Assembly: GCF_000186865.1 (NCBI RefSeq)
Contig: NW_008705567.1
Coordinates: 929,023 to 987,128, forward strand
DNA length: 58,106 nucleotides
Source of the DNA: Aureococcus anophagefferens
Taxonomy: Eukaryota > Sar > Pelagophyceae > Pelagomonadales > Pelagomonadaceae
Direction: 5' to 3'
Position 1 is the stretch's first letter. The number at the start of each line of letters is the position of its first letter. Both the position numbers and the translations under genes were made by a program. Shown one piece after another: positions 29,397-38,458 of this stretch. Under the pieces are notes generated by a model that was given only the letters and a program-made list of their open reading frames with translations, did no database searches and was not told the origin of the DNA.

Positions 29397-29733
29397 ACGT
29401 CGAGCCCACACCGTCGCCGAGCCCAACCCAACCCACCCCCAGAGCAGTGTGGGACCGCTCCAGATGGCCACACTGCTCGCGTGCACCCCCTCTTGCGAAT
29501 GATGCGAACCGCTCCCCCCCAGCCAGCCAGCAGGCAACGGCGGAGGGGGGGGGATACGGCCTGAAAGCTAAGACGAGGTGCATGCGAATACGCACAGGTC
29601 TTCGCCCCCCCGCGTTGCGACCCGGCACGTCGGGCGAGCGGGCGCGCGCGCCAGTTCGTCCCGAGTGCACTCGAAAACCAAACATGTCAACATGTGTTGA
29701 AAGTTTGTGGTTCCTGCTCGGCGTGATGGAGCA
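29397..29733. other. Intergenic region between SR-tail and carrier genes
   Basis: 337 bp. It holds the hairpin described above, C-rich tracts, a G9 run (about 29547-29555) and, near its 3' end, an AT-richer stretch before the carrier start. No ORF here looks coding. Confidence 0.5.
29442..29478. repeat. Perfect 11-bp inverted repeat downstream of the SR-tail gene
   Basis: GAGCAGTGTGG (29442-29452) and CCACACTGCTC (29468-29478) can form a stem with a 15-nt loop, 46 bp after the stop codon of the SR-tail gene. It could be a 3' UTR hairpin or a transposon scar. No target duplication is evident. Confidence 0.5.
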
Positions 29734-32271
29734 ATGAGGACAGCTCTCTTCCTGCTGGCCATTCTCGGCACTGCCGGCGGCTTCCGGGTCGCCTGTCCGC
29801 CGCGCGCGCCGCGCGCGACACTCCTGCGCGCCGAGCCGCCGCGGCGCGACGCACGCAAACCAGAACACGACGCACGCGAGCCGCCACAACCCAACGCACC
29901 ACCGTCGCACGAGCCGCGGCGCGGCGCGCTGCGCTGGCTCGCGGCGTCGGGCGCCGCGGGCTGCGCCGCCGCCGACGCCGCCGAGCCGCGGGAGGGCGTG
30001 CTCGTCTGGCGCGCGCAGGACCGGGCCGCGTCGTGCGCGCCGGGCAAGGCGAGCCGCGTCTTCGGCAAGCGGTTCGTCAACTACCTGAGCCGCTTCCTCC
30101 TCGCCTACGACGGCCCGTCGCGGCGGCTCTGGCGCCAGCGGTCCGAGGAGATCCCCCTGCGGTGGACCGCGGGCCAGGTCGCGAAGAAGCGCGAGGAGCA
30201 GTTCGGCGAGTTCCTCCTCTCCGTCGAGGCGGGCCTCTGCGGCTACGCGCCGCCGTCCGACGACGCGGGCCGCGTCGACTGGGCGGCGCCGACGGCGCGG
30301 GCCAAGGTGCGCCAGCTCTTCAGCCTGCTGCGGAGCCGCTACGGCGACCGGCCCGACGCGAAGCGGCAGATCGCGCTCCTGTTCTGCCTGCTCGCGCCCG
30401 AGGCGCAGCCGACGCGGTCCATCGCGGAGATCGTCGCCAAAGCCGAGGACCGCGCCGTCGCAAGCGTGCTCGTGCTCGAGGGCGGGATTATCGTCGACGG
30501 GTCGCGCGAGGGCGCGGCGCCGGCGCTCGAGGGCCCCGCGCTGCCGCCGCCCTTCGCCGGAAAGAACGCGACGGCGGTCGCGGGCGCGCCGCGCCTCGAG
30601 CCGACGGGCGCCGTGGGCAAGGTCGTCGTGACCTTCCCGGGCGCCTACGACCGCGGCGCGCCGGCCGTGACCGTGTCGCCGCCCGGCGACCCGGACGGCC
30701 GGCCCGCGCAGGCCGTCGCCGTCGTCCGCAACGGCTTCTGCGGCGACGTCGTCGTCGTCGACGGCGGGGCGGGCTACGACCGGAGCGACCGCATCGAGGT
30801 GACCATCGAGGCGCCCCGGGGCGGCGGCGCGCCGTCCGAGGCCTTCGCGGCGTTGGCCTACGGCGTCGCGGCGGTGCCCGTACTCAAGGGCGGCGCGGGC
30901 TTCGGGAGCAGCATGGACCTCGAGGACGTCGCCTTCGCCCCCGCCGGCGCGTCCGAGATCCTCGCGCCGCCGCGGGCGACCTTGGTGCTCGGCGACGGCG
31001 CCGCGGCCGACCGGCGGACCCGCGGCTTCCGGCGGCCGTCCTTCCAGCTGCCCGTCGAGGTCGGCGCGGGCCCGCCGAGCCCGCCGTCGACGACGCGCGA
31101 CGCGTCCCTCGTCGGCCCCCTCCTGTCGCTCCTGCCGCCGGACCTCGGCGCGCCGACCTACGACCGCTACGCGGACCCGCCGCGGCACCGCTTCCCCTAC
31201 GCCAAGTACGCCACCCTCGAGGAGGTCGAAAAGAAGGCCGTGCCCTTCTTCGGCGCCTTCGAGCGGGAGCGGGGCATCGACGCGCTGCCGACGGCGGTCA
31301 CGGGCGGCGTGCGCCGCGACCTGCCGCTGACGCCGGACCTCGCGCTGCGTTTGGCGCTCGCGGGCGGCGCGTGCGCCGCGACGACGCGGGCTTTAACGTC
31401 GCCCCTCGACCGGCGGAAGACGCGCGCGCAGGCGTCGCTGGGCGGCGACGACGACGACTGGGCCGGCGTCGACGCGTCGGCCGTCGCGGGCTTCACGCTC
31501 GGCGCCGGATCCTTCGGCACGTACGAGGCGCTGCGCCGCGTGCTCCCGCGGGCCGCCGAGGCCGCCGCGGGCGCCGACGCGGCGCTGCGCTTCGAGGCGC
31601 CGATCCTGCTGGCGGCGTCCGTCGCGTCGGTGGTCGTGTCCGTGGCCTGCGCGGCGCCCTTCGAGTCCGCGCGCGCGCGCGTGATGACGGGCACCGCGGC
31701 GAATTTGGGCGACGCGCTCGAGGCGCTCGCGGCCGAGGGCGGGCTTTGGTCGGGCGCGCCGGCGCTCTTCGGCCGGGAGCTGCCATTCACCGTGGCCAAG
31801 TTCGCGGTCTACGCGTCCGCGCAGTCCTTCCTCCTCGCGCTCGTGCCCGCGGCGCGCGAAAGGCCCCTGGTGGGCCTCGGCGTGTCGCTGTCCGCGGGCG
31901 TGCTCGCGGGGCTCGCGGGCGCCTGCGCGTCGCAGCCGGCGGACACGGTGATGACGCGCCTCGCCGTCGCGGGCGAGGGCGAGACCGTCCGCGACGCGGT
32001 CGACGCCGTGCTTTCCGGCGCGGACGGGCCCGGCGCGATGGCGAAGGCGCTCTGGGCGGGGCTGCCCCAGCGGTGCCTCGCCATGGCCGTGCTCGTCACG
32101 GCCCAGTTCCTGTTGTTCGACTCCATGCGCGCGGTCCTCGCGGTGTCGCCCAAGGACCTCTCCGTCGTCCTCGACGTGTTCCAGGACCGGATCTCCTACT
32201 ACGAGGGCTGGGACGAGATCGCCCAGCAGTGGGAGGAGGCCATCTCCGAGCTCGGGGACCTCGTGAGCTAG
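29734..32271 (+). CDS. Plastid-targeted mitochondrial-carrier-family protein with long N-terminal extension
   Basis: 845 aa. The leader MRTALFLLAILGTAGGFRVAC has a signal peptide and AGGF, the aromatic plastid motif, followed by a basic transit-like region. A roughly 500-residue N-terminal domain of unknown family follows, with beta-rich parts (AVGKVVVTFPGAYDRGAPAV, DVVVVDGGAGYDRSD). The C-terminal third is a degenerate solute carrier: TSPLDRRKTRAQ (PxD-type signature), GFTLGAGSFGTYEALRRVL, CAAPFESARARVM, LWSGAPALFGRELPFTVAKFAVY and SQPADTVMTRL. Mitochondrial-carrier-type proteins also sit in plastid envelopes (SAM, folate, ADP-glucose). The substrate cannot be told. The ATG at 29734 begins the signal peptide. 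Confidence 0.75.
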   Translation: MRTALFLLAILGTAGGFRVACPPRAPRATLLRAEPPRRDARKPEHDAREPPQPNAPPSHEPRRGALRWLAASGAAGCAAADAAEPREGVLVWRAQDRAASCAPGKASRVFGKRFVNYLSRFLLAYDGPSRRLWRQRSEEIPLRWTAGQVAKKREEQFGEFLLSVEAGLCGYAPPSDDAGRVDWAAPTARAKVRQLFSLLRSRYGDRPDAKRQIALLFCLLAPEAQPTRSIAEIVAKAEDRAVASVLVLEGGIIVDGSREGAAPALEGPALPPPFAGKNATAVAGAPRLEPTGAVGKVVVTFPGAYDRGAPAVTVSPPGDPDGRPAQAVAVVRNGFCGDVVVVDGGAGYDRSDRIEVTIEAPRGGGAPSEAFAALAYGVAAVPVLKGGAGFGSSMDLEDVAFAPAGASEILAPPRATLVLGDGAAADRRTRGFRRPSFQLPVEVGAGPPSPPSTTRDASLVGPLLSLLPPDLGAPTYDRYADPPRHRFPYAKYATLEEVEKKAVPFFGAFERERGIDALPTAVTGGVRRDLPLTPDLALRLALAGGACAATTRALTSPLDRRKTRAQASLGGDDDDWAGVDASAVAGFTLGAGSFGTYEALRRVLPRAAEAAAGADAALRFEAPILLAASVASVVVSVACAAPFESARARVMTGTAANLGDALEALAAEGGLWSGAPALFGRELPFTVAKFAVYASAQSFLLALVPAARERPLVGLGVSLSAGVLAGLAGACASQPADTVMTRLAVAGEGETVRDAVDAVLSGADGPGAMAKALWAGLPQRCLAMAVLVTAQFLLFDSMRAVLAVSPKDLSVVLDVFQDRISYYEGWDEIAQQWEEAISELGDLVS

Positions 32272-32542
32272 CCGGGGGGGTAAAGGGCCTAGGCCCGATG
32301 TAGGCTCCGGGGTAGACGCGAAAAGAGAAAACGAAAACGAGGCCGCGGCGGCCAAAAGACGGCCTCAAAGAGGGCCCGGCGATGCCGCAGTCTCATGTTG
32401 CAGTCTTCAACTTAGCGGGTGCCCAAAAGTTGCACTCCCCTCGGCGCCATATGGGCAAGGCCTCGGCCTCCGATCGTGCCTGCGCGGCAGGCCCGCGGTC
32501 GTGGCGCGGCGCCGTACGCGGCAGAGGCGTGCGGTGAAGAGG
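32272..32542. other. Intergenic region upstream of the poly(A) polymerase-like gene
   Basis: 271 bp, AT-richer after 32390. The frame of the downstream gene stays open back to a GTG at 32501, but the first ATG is at 32543. Presumed promoter and 5' UTR. Confidence 0.4.
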
Positions 32543-34852
32543 ATGATTCAGTTTCCGGGCTGTGCTGCTCGTGAGCTTCAGCCCCTTGGAACGCCTTCAG
32601 ATCGGCAGCGCATTACTAGTAGTAAAGAGCTGAAGCAAAAAAAAAAAAATGACCATGAGCTACAGTGTCTTTATGGAGAATTTTTGGCGCCAAATAAGCT
32701 GCTCGCCGCCCGCTCGTTTGCAGATCGCCTCAGCGCTTTTTTTGCGCGGCGGTGGCCCGGTAGCCAAGTCGACGTGTTCGGCAGCTGCGCGTCCGGCCTG
32801 GCGGGCCCCGACTCCGACGTCGACCTCGTCGCGCACGGTCATGATGACCTCGCGCGCGGAGACGCGTCGGCGATCGTGAAGGTCCACCATTTCCTGGAGG
32901 ATTGTGAGCTCGGCCTATTCGGCCTATGCGAGTTTCGCCGAGTCCTGAACGCGCGCGTGCCGCTGCTGAAGTTCAAGACGCACGTCGGCGGCCTCGACAT
33001 CCAAGTCGATTTCAGCCTGGGCCAGCCAGTCAAGCGCTACAACTCCCTGCTCCTCAAGGAGTACGCGGACTTGGACCCGAGAAGCAAGTTTTTGCTGGTT
33101 ATTGTGCGATCGTGGGCCAAACGACGAGGCGTTTCGACGGTGTACCGGGAGCACACGCCCTCGCCGTACGCGCACGCGTTGCTTGTCGTCACGTACCTGC
33201 AAACCCTTGGGCTCCCAAATCTGCAACACAATCGCGTGCCAAGGATCGTCGACGGCGTCGACGTGTCCTTTGAGAGGCTTTCTGGGGACAAAAAGCATTT
33301 CCTCTCAGGGCTCCACTGGCGCACCCAGACCGGGGAGCTGCATCTCTTCCCGCCGGCTGACAGTCCACACGGTGGACGACGCAGTGGACGCTTACGTGAG
33401 CATTTCTTTGACTACTTTCAAATTGTGGAGGACTACTTCGCGTGGGTCTCGCACCTCGATCCCATCGGCAACGGGCTCGGAGTCTCTGCGATCGTCTCGC
33501 CGCGGCTCGGGATGGTGACGCCAAAATCCGCGAGCAATGACTCGGAAGCCTGGCGGTTGTCGATCGAAGATCCGCTCGATCATTTCGAGTCAGCGCGGCC
33601 GCGCGATTTGGGCGACGTATTGAACCCGGACGGCCAGAGGAAGCTGTTCTCAGAAGTTAGAAGAGCCCGCAAGCTCCTCGCCCAATCGCTGCGAGCTAAT
33701 GGCCGCGTTGAAATGCTCTTTGACCGTGTGGAAACCTTGACCGCGTCGCCACCTCCGCCGGCGCCGCCCGTCGCGTCGAGTGAAATCGCATCGCCGCAGC
33801 CGCCGCTGGTATCGGAGCTGGCTTCGGCCCTCGACAGTTTACGCGGCAGTAACGTCGACGTGGACATGTGCGCCAAGCGTTTTCAAAAGCTCGACCGGAC
33901 GGAACAGCTTCAATGCGCGGCGGGCCTCGAGTGCCTGGACATCTCGAAATTGCAGAGCTCGCATGCCCTAGTTAAAATGCTGACGTCACGCAGCCTCCAC
34001 AGCCGCGCGCAACTCCGAACTTTCCTTGAGGCTGAAGGGGTCCCGCTCGACATCATCACCAAGATCCCGGTCCACCTCTTCTGCGAATTCACGCTCCTCT
34101 CCGAGCATGACTTGGTTACTGCCGGCATCGCCCCCGAGTCGCGAGGGAAACTGCGTGTCGTCATCGACAAGGCCTGGCGCACGCAATCGGAGTCACTGCG
34201 TGTTACGTCCCGGCATAAGGCGAGATCCGCCGCGCGGTGCCTGTTCACGATCTTCGCGCGCGGCGTCCTGCGACGGGCCTGGCCGAGGCTCCTCGCGCCG
34301 CCGCCAATCTTGGAGCCTCCAGCGCCCATCGTCGACGACCTGCGAACCTTCCTCGAGTCGCGGGGCCTCCCGCCGGACGTCATCGCCGCGCTCAAGGCCG
34401 AGGAGGTCGACAGCGTCGCGACGCTCGCGCTGCTCACGGAGGACGACCTGGCCAGCATCATCGCTCCCGAGCCGCGGCGGACGCTGCTCGACGTCATCGG
34501 CGTCCTCAACGGTGAGACCCGCGGCGCCGCGAGCGACGAGCCCGCAGTCGACCCCGAGGAGAGCGCCACGCGGAACCTGAGCCCCGCGGCGCGCGCCTGG
34601 TCGCCGCCGGCGCCCGCGCCGCCGCCGCCGGAGAAGCCGCGCGAGCTCGACGCGGCCGCGCTCGCCGCGCTGCGGCACCTGCCCGACTACGAGGCGGCCC
34701 AGGTCGTCGCGGAGCTCCAGCGCAAGGGCGACACCATCCGGAAGCCGAGCGCCTGGGTCACCAAGACCTGCCAGAGCGTCCAGAACATCATCAGGGCCTC
34801 CGCGACCGCGTACTACTCCGCGCCGCCGCGACCCCCAGACTCCAACTACTAG
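32543..34852 (+). CDS. Non-canonical poly(A)/poly(U) polymerase (Cid1/TRF4 type) with two SAM-like domains
   Basis: 769 aa. The nucleotidyltransferase core shows VDVFGSCASGLAGPDSDVDL (GS motif and the two metal aspartates) and later LDIQVDFSL (third Asp). The PAP-associated domain follows: FLLVIVRSWAKRRGV, SPYAHALLVVTYLQ and SIEDPLDHFESARPRDLG. Two SAM-like bundles come next (AQLRTFLEAEGVPLDII... and DDLRTFLESRGLPPDVI...). The protein ends with an Ala/Pro linker and a helical motif containing RKPSAWVTKTC, a tail I associate with algal RNA-binding proteins (from memory). It probably adds nucleotides to RNA 3' ends. A run of 12-13 A near 32636-32648 encodes Lys residues. Codon bias is weak up to about 34250, then becomes typical of the region. 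Confidence 0.85.
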   Translation: MIQFPGCAARELQPLGTPSDRQRITSSKELKQKKKNDHELQCLYGEFLAPNKLLAARSFADRLSAFFARRWPGSQVDVFGSCASGLAGPDSDVDLVAHGHDDLARGDASAIVKVHHFLEDCELGLFGLCEFRRVLNARVPLLKFKTHVGGLDIQVDFSLGQPVKRYNSLLLKEYADLDPRSKFLLVIVRSWAKRRGVSTVYREHTPSPYAHALLVVTYLQTLGLPNLQHNRVPRIVDGVDVSFERLSGDKKHFLSGLHWRTQTGELHLFPPADSPHGGRRSGRLREHFFDYFQIVEDYFAWVSHLDPIGNGLGVSAIVSPRLGMVTPKSASNDSEAWRLSIEDPLDHFESARPRDLGDVLNPDGQRKLFSEVRRARKLLAQSLRANGRVEMLFDRVETLTASPPPPAPPVASSEIASPQPPLVSELASALDSLRGSNVDVDMCAKRFQKLDRTEQLQCAAGLECLDISKLQSSHALVKMLTSRSLHSRAQLRTFLEAEGVPLDIITKIPVHLFCEFTLLSEHDLVTAGIAPESRGKLRVVIDKAWRTQSESLRVTSRHKARSAARCLFTIFARGVLRRAWPRLLAPPPILEPPAPIVDDLRTFLESRGLPPDVIAALKAEEVDSVATLALLTEDDLASIIAPEPRRTLLDVIGVLNGETRGAASDEPAVDPEESATRNLSPAARAWSPPAPAPPPPEKPRELDAAALAALRHLPDYEAAQVVAELQRKGDTIRKPSAWVTKTCQSVQNIIRASATAYYSAPPRPPDSNY

Positions 34853-37800
34853 AAAAACTGGTTGAGGCTCGCGGGCGTGTGGGACGCGCGGCGCCGCTGG
34901 CCGAGGCTCGACTTGCCGCGCTGGAGGGGCGCCATGCTCGAGTTCGCGCGCGCGAGGCCCGACCGGCCGCGCTGGATGGGCAGGGGCGACGCGTCGCCGT
35001 CGCCGTCGACGTCGGTCTTGACGTGGCGCAGCGACGCGCCGCGCTGGACCATGGCAAACATGCGCTCGCCCTTCGTCTTCGTCGCGGCGGAGGGCGTCCG
35101 CGGGAGCGTGCCCGGCTTGGACCCGCGGCGCCGCGCCTTCTGGTTGATCGACTTGCGGGGCCGGACGACCTGCTTCTTCACGCGGTGGTGCGCTGATTTC
35201 GAGGGCTTCGCCAAATCCTCGTGGTAGATGGACTGGTCGCCCAGCAGCCCCTCAAGCTCCTTGGCGAGCTCGCGGGGGCTCACGCAGCCCGCGGCCGTTT
35301 CCAACGATCCGCGGCGGTCGCCGTGGAGCGCCTTGTCGACGTCCGGGTCGAGGTCCACCAAGTGCTTCGCGGACGCGTCCCGGAGCCGCTCCTCGCCGCG
35401 CTTGAAGATGGCCGTGCGCGTGTCCTCGCGGTCCTCGCCCGCGTGGAAGTCCGGGTCGCTGTAGTGGGGGTTCAGGTTCATCATCCGCGCCGCGCGATCC
35501 CGCGCCACCCGTTCCAGCCGCGCGGCGATGGCCGGGTGGTTCCGCAGCGTGCGCTCTAAACCGCCCTCGTCGACGGCCAGCAGCCGGCAGGACGTGATCG
35601 CGAGGGCCGACGCCGTGCGCTTGATGCCCAGGAGCAGCGCGACCTCGCCGAAGAAGCAGCCGTCGCCGATCGCGGCGACGCACGCGCCGCCCGCGGACTG
35701 GTCGTGCTGCTTCCGCGCGTGCATGGACGTGATGGCGACGACGCCCGACGCCACAAAGTACATGTAGTCGCCGAAGGTCCGCTCCTCCAGGATGCGGTCC
35801 TCGGAGAAGACGAAGTGGTCGTGGAGGTGCTTGACGAGCTGGAGCTGGAACGCCTTGCCGCCGTCGACCTGCGTGGAAATCAAATCTTCAAATCGACTTC
35901 AATGTGCGCGTAATCGAACGGTTTGGACCGGACTCTTCGTTGCGCTTCGAGAACTCGATGAGAGCACTCGATTCGTCCAAAAATCAGCCGAATCGACTTC
36001 GATTTGGCCGAGCTAGAGAATTTCAAAGTTTGGTGGAGACCCCCCAAACCAGTGGTTGATTTGCACACAGCCGTCGACGACGAGCGGGCTCAGCTCGAGG
36101 CCCAGGCGCTTGTACTTGGACAGGAGCACCTCGGACCGGATCTGCGGCGACAGGCAGTCGAGCACGCCCTCGGGGAAGATCTTCCCCTGCGTGTACTGCT
36201 GGTAAAAAAAGTCCTGGACGCGGTCGTTGAGGTCGCCGGGGATCTTGTTCACGCGGAGGTACTCCGTGACGGCCTGGAGGTGGTCCTGGTAGGCCCGGCC
36301 CGAGATGTTCATGGACTGCAAAACTTCCGCCAGCGCGCCGATCAAAATACCGTAGAAGAGCGCGCCGACCCACATGGACAAGACGACCACCCACGACTCT
36401 ACCGTGCACGCGGCCGAGATCGACTCGCAGTGCGTCGCCACGGGCGTCGCGATGCCAAAGTCCATCAGCAGCATCATCGTCAGCGCCTTGAACGTCGCCC
36501 AGGAGTACTTGATGGCCAGCGGCTTCTTCCGCAGCTCCTCACTGACCCACGAGTCCTCGGGGTAGTCGAAGGACTCGACGATGAGCCAGTTCACGCAGCC
36601 CATCCAGTGGGCCGCCAGGAGCAGCGCCGCGAAGAGCTTCGAGAGCTTGAAGACCGCCGGGTGGAAGTGGAGCCCGTGGCGCTCCTCGAGCTGGACCTGG
36701 AGCTCGCGCGCGTACGCGTACGCGCGCGTGACCCTTAGCAGCCGGAAGACCTTCGTGAGCCGCAGCAGGCGCAGCATCTTGATGACGCGCGTCGACCGCG
36801 TGAGCTGCGACGCGTTGCCGCGCCCCTTCATGAAGCCCTCGACGACCGTGTCCAGCGGGAACGACGCGATGACGTCGAAGACGAACGGCCCGTAGACGTA
36901 GCGCTTCGTCGTCGTCGCAAAGTCCATGACGACGATGTCGTTGCGCACGAAGCCCGTCGCGAAGGTCTTGGCGATGTCGCAGCAGAATAGGACGTCGAAC
37001 GCGAGGTTCGCGTAGTGGAAGCGCTCGTTGAGGTGCGTGAACGCCATCGTCAGCGGGAGCGTGACGACGGTGACGATGAGGATCGACGCGATGAAGAGGT
37101 CCCAGAACGCGTGGCTCGACGACAGGGGGTGGATCATCCACGTCGACTCGCCGACCTGGCGCAGCTCCTCGGACACGTTGAGACCTGGGGAACGAGGCGT
37201 CGGGATGGAACCAGCGCTCGGACGCGGGACGTTCGGGACCCTCGGAGAAGACCGCGATCATGTGCTTGAGCTTCTCGTTCATCGTGAGCTTGCTCTTGAG
37301 GAGCTCGCGGCGCCACTGCTGGAGGAACTCGTCGAAGGACACGACGTCGTCCTCGCTCTCGTCGGCCGACGCGATCATCGCGCGCGCGCGCCGCTCCGCG
37401 GCCGCGCGCGAGCAGACGCCGTTGCGCACGAGGGCCTCGGCGACCTCGGCGCGCGTGAGCACGCCGTCGCCGTTGCCGTCGAGCGTCTTGAAGACGACCC
37501 AGGCGCGCGCGCGCACGGGGTCCTCGCGGTCGCCGAGCGCGCGGCGCGCCAACACGGACCGGCCCCAGCACTGGAGCCGGAGCCCCGCGTCGAGCCGGCG
37601 CCACTCGCGGAGCGCGCGCCACGTGCGCTGGGCGACGACGAGGGCCCGGAGCCGGCGGGCGTCGAGGGGCCCGCCGGCGGCCGCGACGACGACGCCGAGG
37701 CCCGACCGCGCGAGCAGCGCGCGCGACGCGGCCTCCGAGAGGCGCCGCGCGGCCGCGACGGGCGACGCGTCGTCGAAGGTGTCGACGTCGCCGCCGTCGG

Positions 37801-38374
37801 AGGCGTCCTCGTCGCCGGCGAGCTCGTCCTTCGTCTCCTCGGCGCCGGCGTCGTCGTCGGAGGAGCCGTCGGACGGCGCCTCGGCGGCGAAGAGCGACCG
37901 GACGCGCGGGCTCATCGCGGCCGCCGGCGGCGGCGGCGGCGGGCGCACGGCCGGCGCCGGCGACGGCGCGCGCGACGGCGCCGACGGCGCGGCGCCGGGC
38001 CCGCGGCGCGCCGCCTCCTCGGCCAGCAGCCGCGCGATCTCGGGCAGACAGCCGGGGTCGTCGGGCGTCGCGCGGAGCGCGCAGTCCACCATGGTCTGCA
38101 GCGCCCGCACGAGTTCGCCGCCGCCGTCGGCGTCGTCGCCCCTCGTGTCGAGCTCGCCCTTGACCTCCATGCGGCTCGCGAGGCCCGCGAGCGTCTTCGG
38201 CGCGTTGAGGCTCAGGCGCTTGACGGCCATGGCCTCGTTGTAGCCCTGGGGCACCTCCCCGGGCAGCGCCGACGACCGGCGCGCCGACGCCGACGACATC
38301 CGCCGCTCCGCCGACGCCATCGACGCCGTCGTCGACGTGCGGGCCATGCTCGAACGGCGTCTGGCTAAACTCAT
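34849..38374 (-). CDS. EF-hand and cyclic-nucleotide-binding cation channel (CNG/HCN/KCNH superfamily)
   Basis: Three exons: 38374-37240, 37184-36079 and 35868-34849, giving 1,086 aa. Intron 1 is a 55-nt GT-AG intron; intron 2 is an introner. The N-terminus is disordered with IQ-like basic helices (residues about 235-285). Two EF-hands follow (first loop about 296, DGNGDGVLTRAE; the second is degenerate, ADESEDDVVSFDEF). The channel has S1-S6, with S4 RVIKMLRLLRLTKVFRLLR at about 505-525 and a C-linker/cNMP-binding domain in exon 3 (FGDYMYFVASGVVAI, GDGCFFGEVALLLGIKRTASA). The pore reads ALTMMLLMDFGIATPVA in place of the usual T-V-G-Y-G-D, so selectivity is unclear. Calcium and cyclic nucleotides may both gate it (inference). 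Its stop overlaps the 3' end of the polymerase gene by 4 bp. Confidence 0.88.
35869..36078 (-). mobile_element. Introner element, family B, in the channel gene (210-nt GT-AG intron)
   Basis: On the gene strand the intron starts with the target copy GTCGACGG, then CTGTGTGCAAATC, and ends GATTTCCACGCAG before an identical target copy GTCGACGG (perfect 8 bp). The element is 202 bp. The interior shares TCGGCTGATTTTTGGACGA with family A. GT is the first two bases of the target, AG the last two of the element. Phase 0; joins LV-VDGGKAFQ. Confidence 0.92.
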
Positions 38375-38458
38375 CGTCGGGGCTGCCCGTTGCTGAAGCC
38401 GAAGTTGCACGAAACCTAATAAAAACTGGCCGCCTGGTCGTGAAGAATCCGTGCTACC
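38375..38458. promoter_or_regulatory. Compact divergent promoter (84 bp)
   Basis: Only 84 bp separate the channel start (minus) from the membrane-protein start (plus). It contains an AT-rich patch (around 38418-38429). A single shared nucleosome-free promoter is the simplest reading. Confidence 0.4.

Noticed and set aside
32636..32648. A-run in the polymerase gene as an internal poly(A) tail of a processed pseudogene.
   Set aside because: The frame continues through it into a complete catalytic domain, so it is an in-frame Lys-coding run.
37185..37239. Frame break in the channel gene treated as an assembly error.
   Set aside because: A 55-nt GT-AG intron explains it fully and restores the family reading frame, so it is annotated as an intron.
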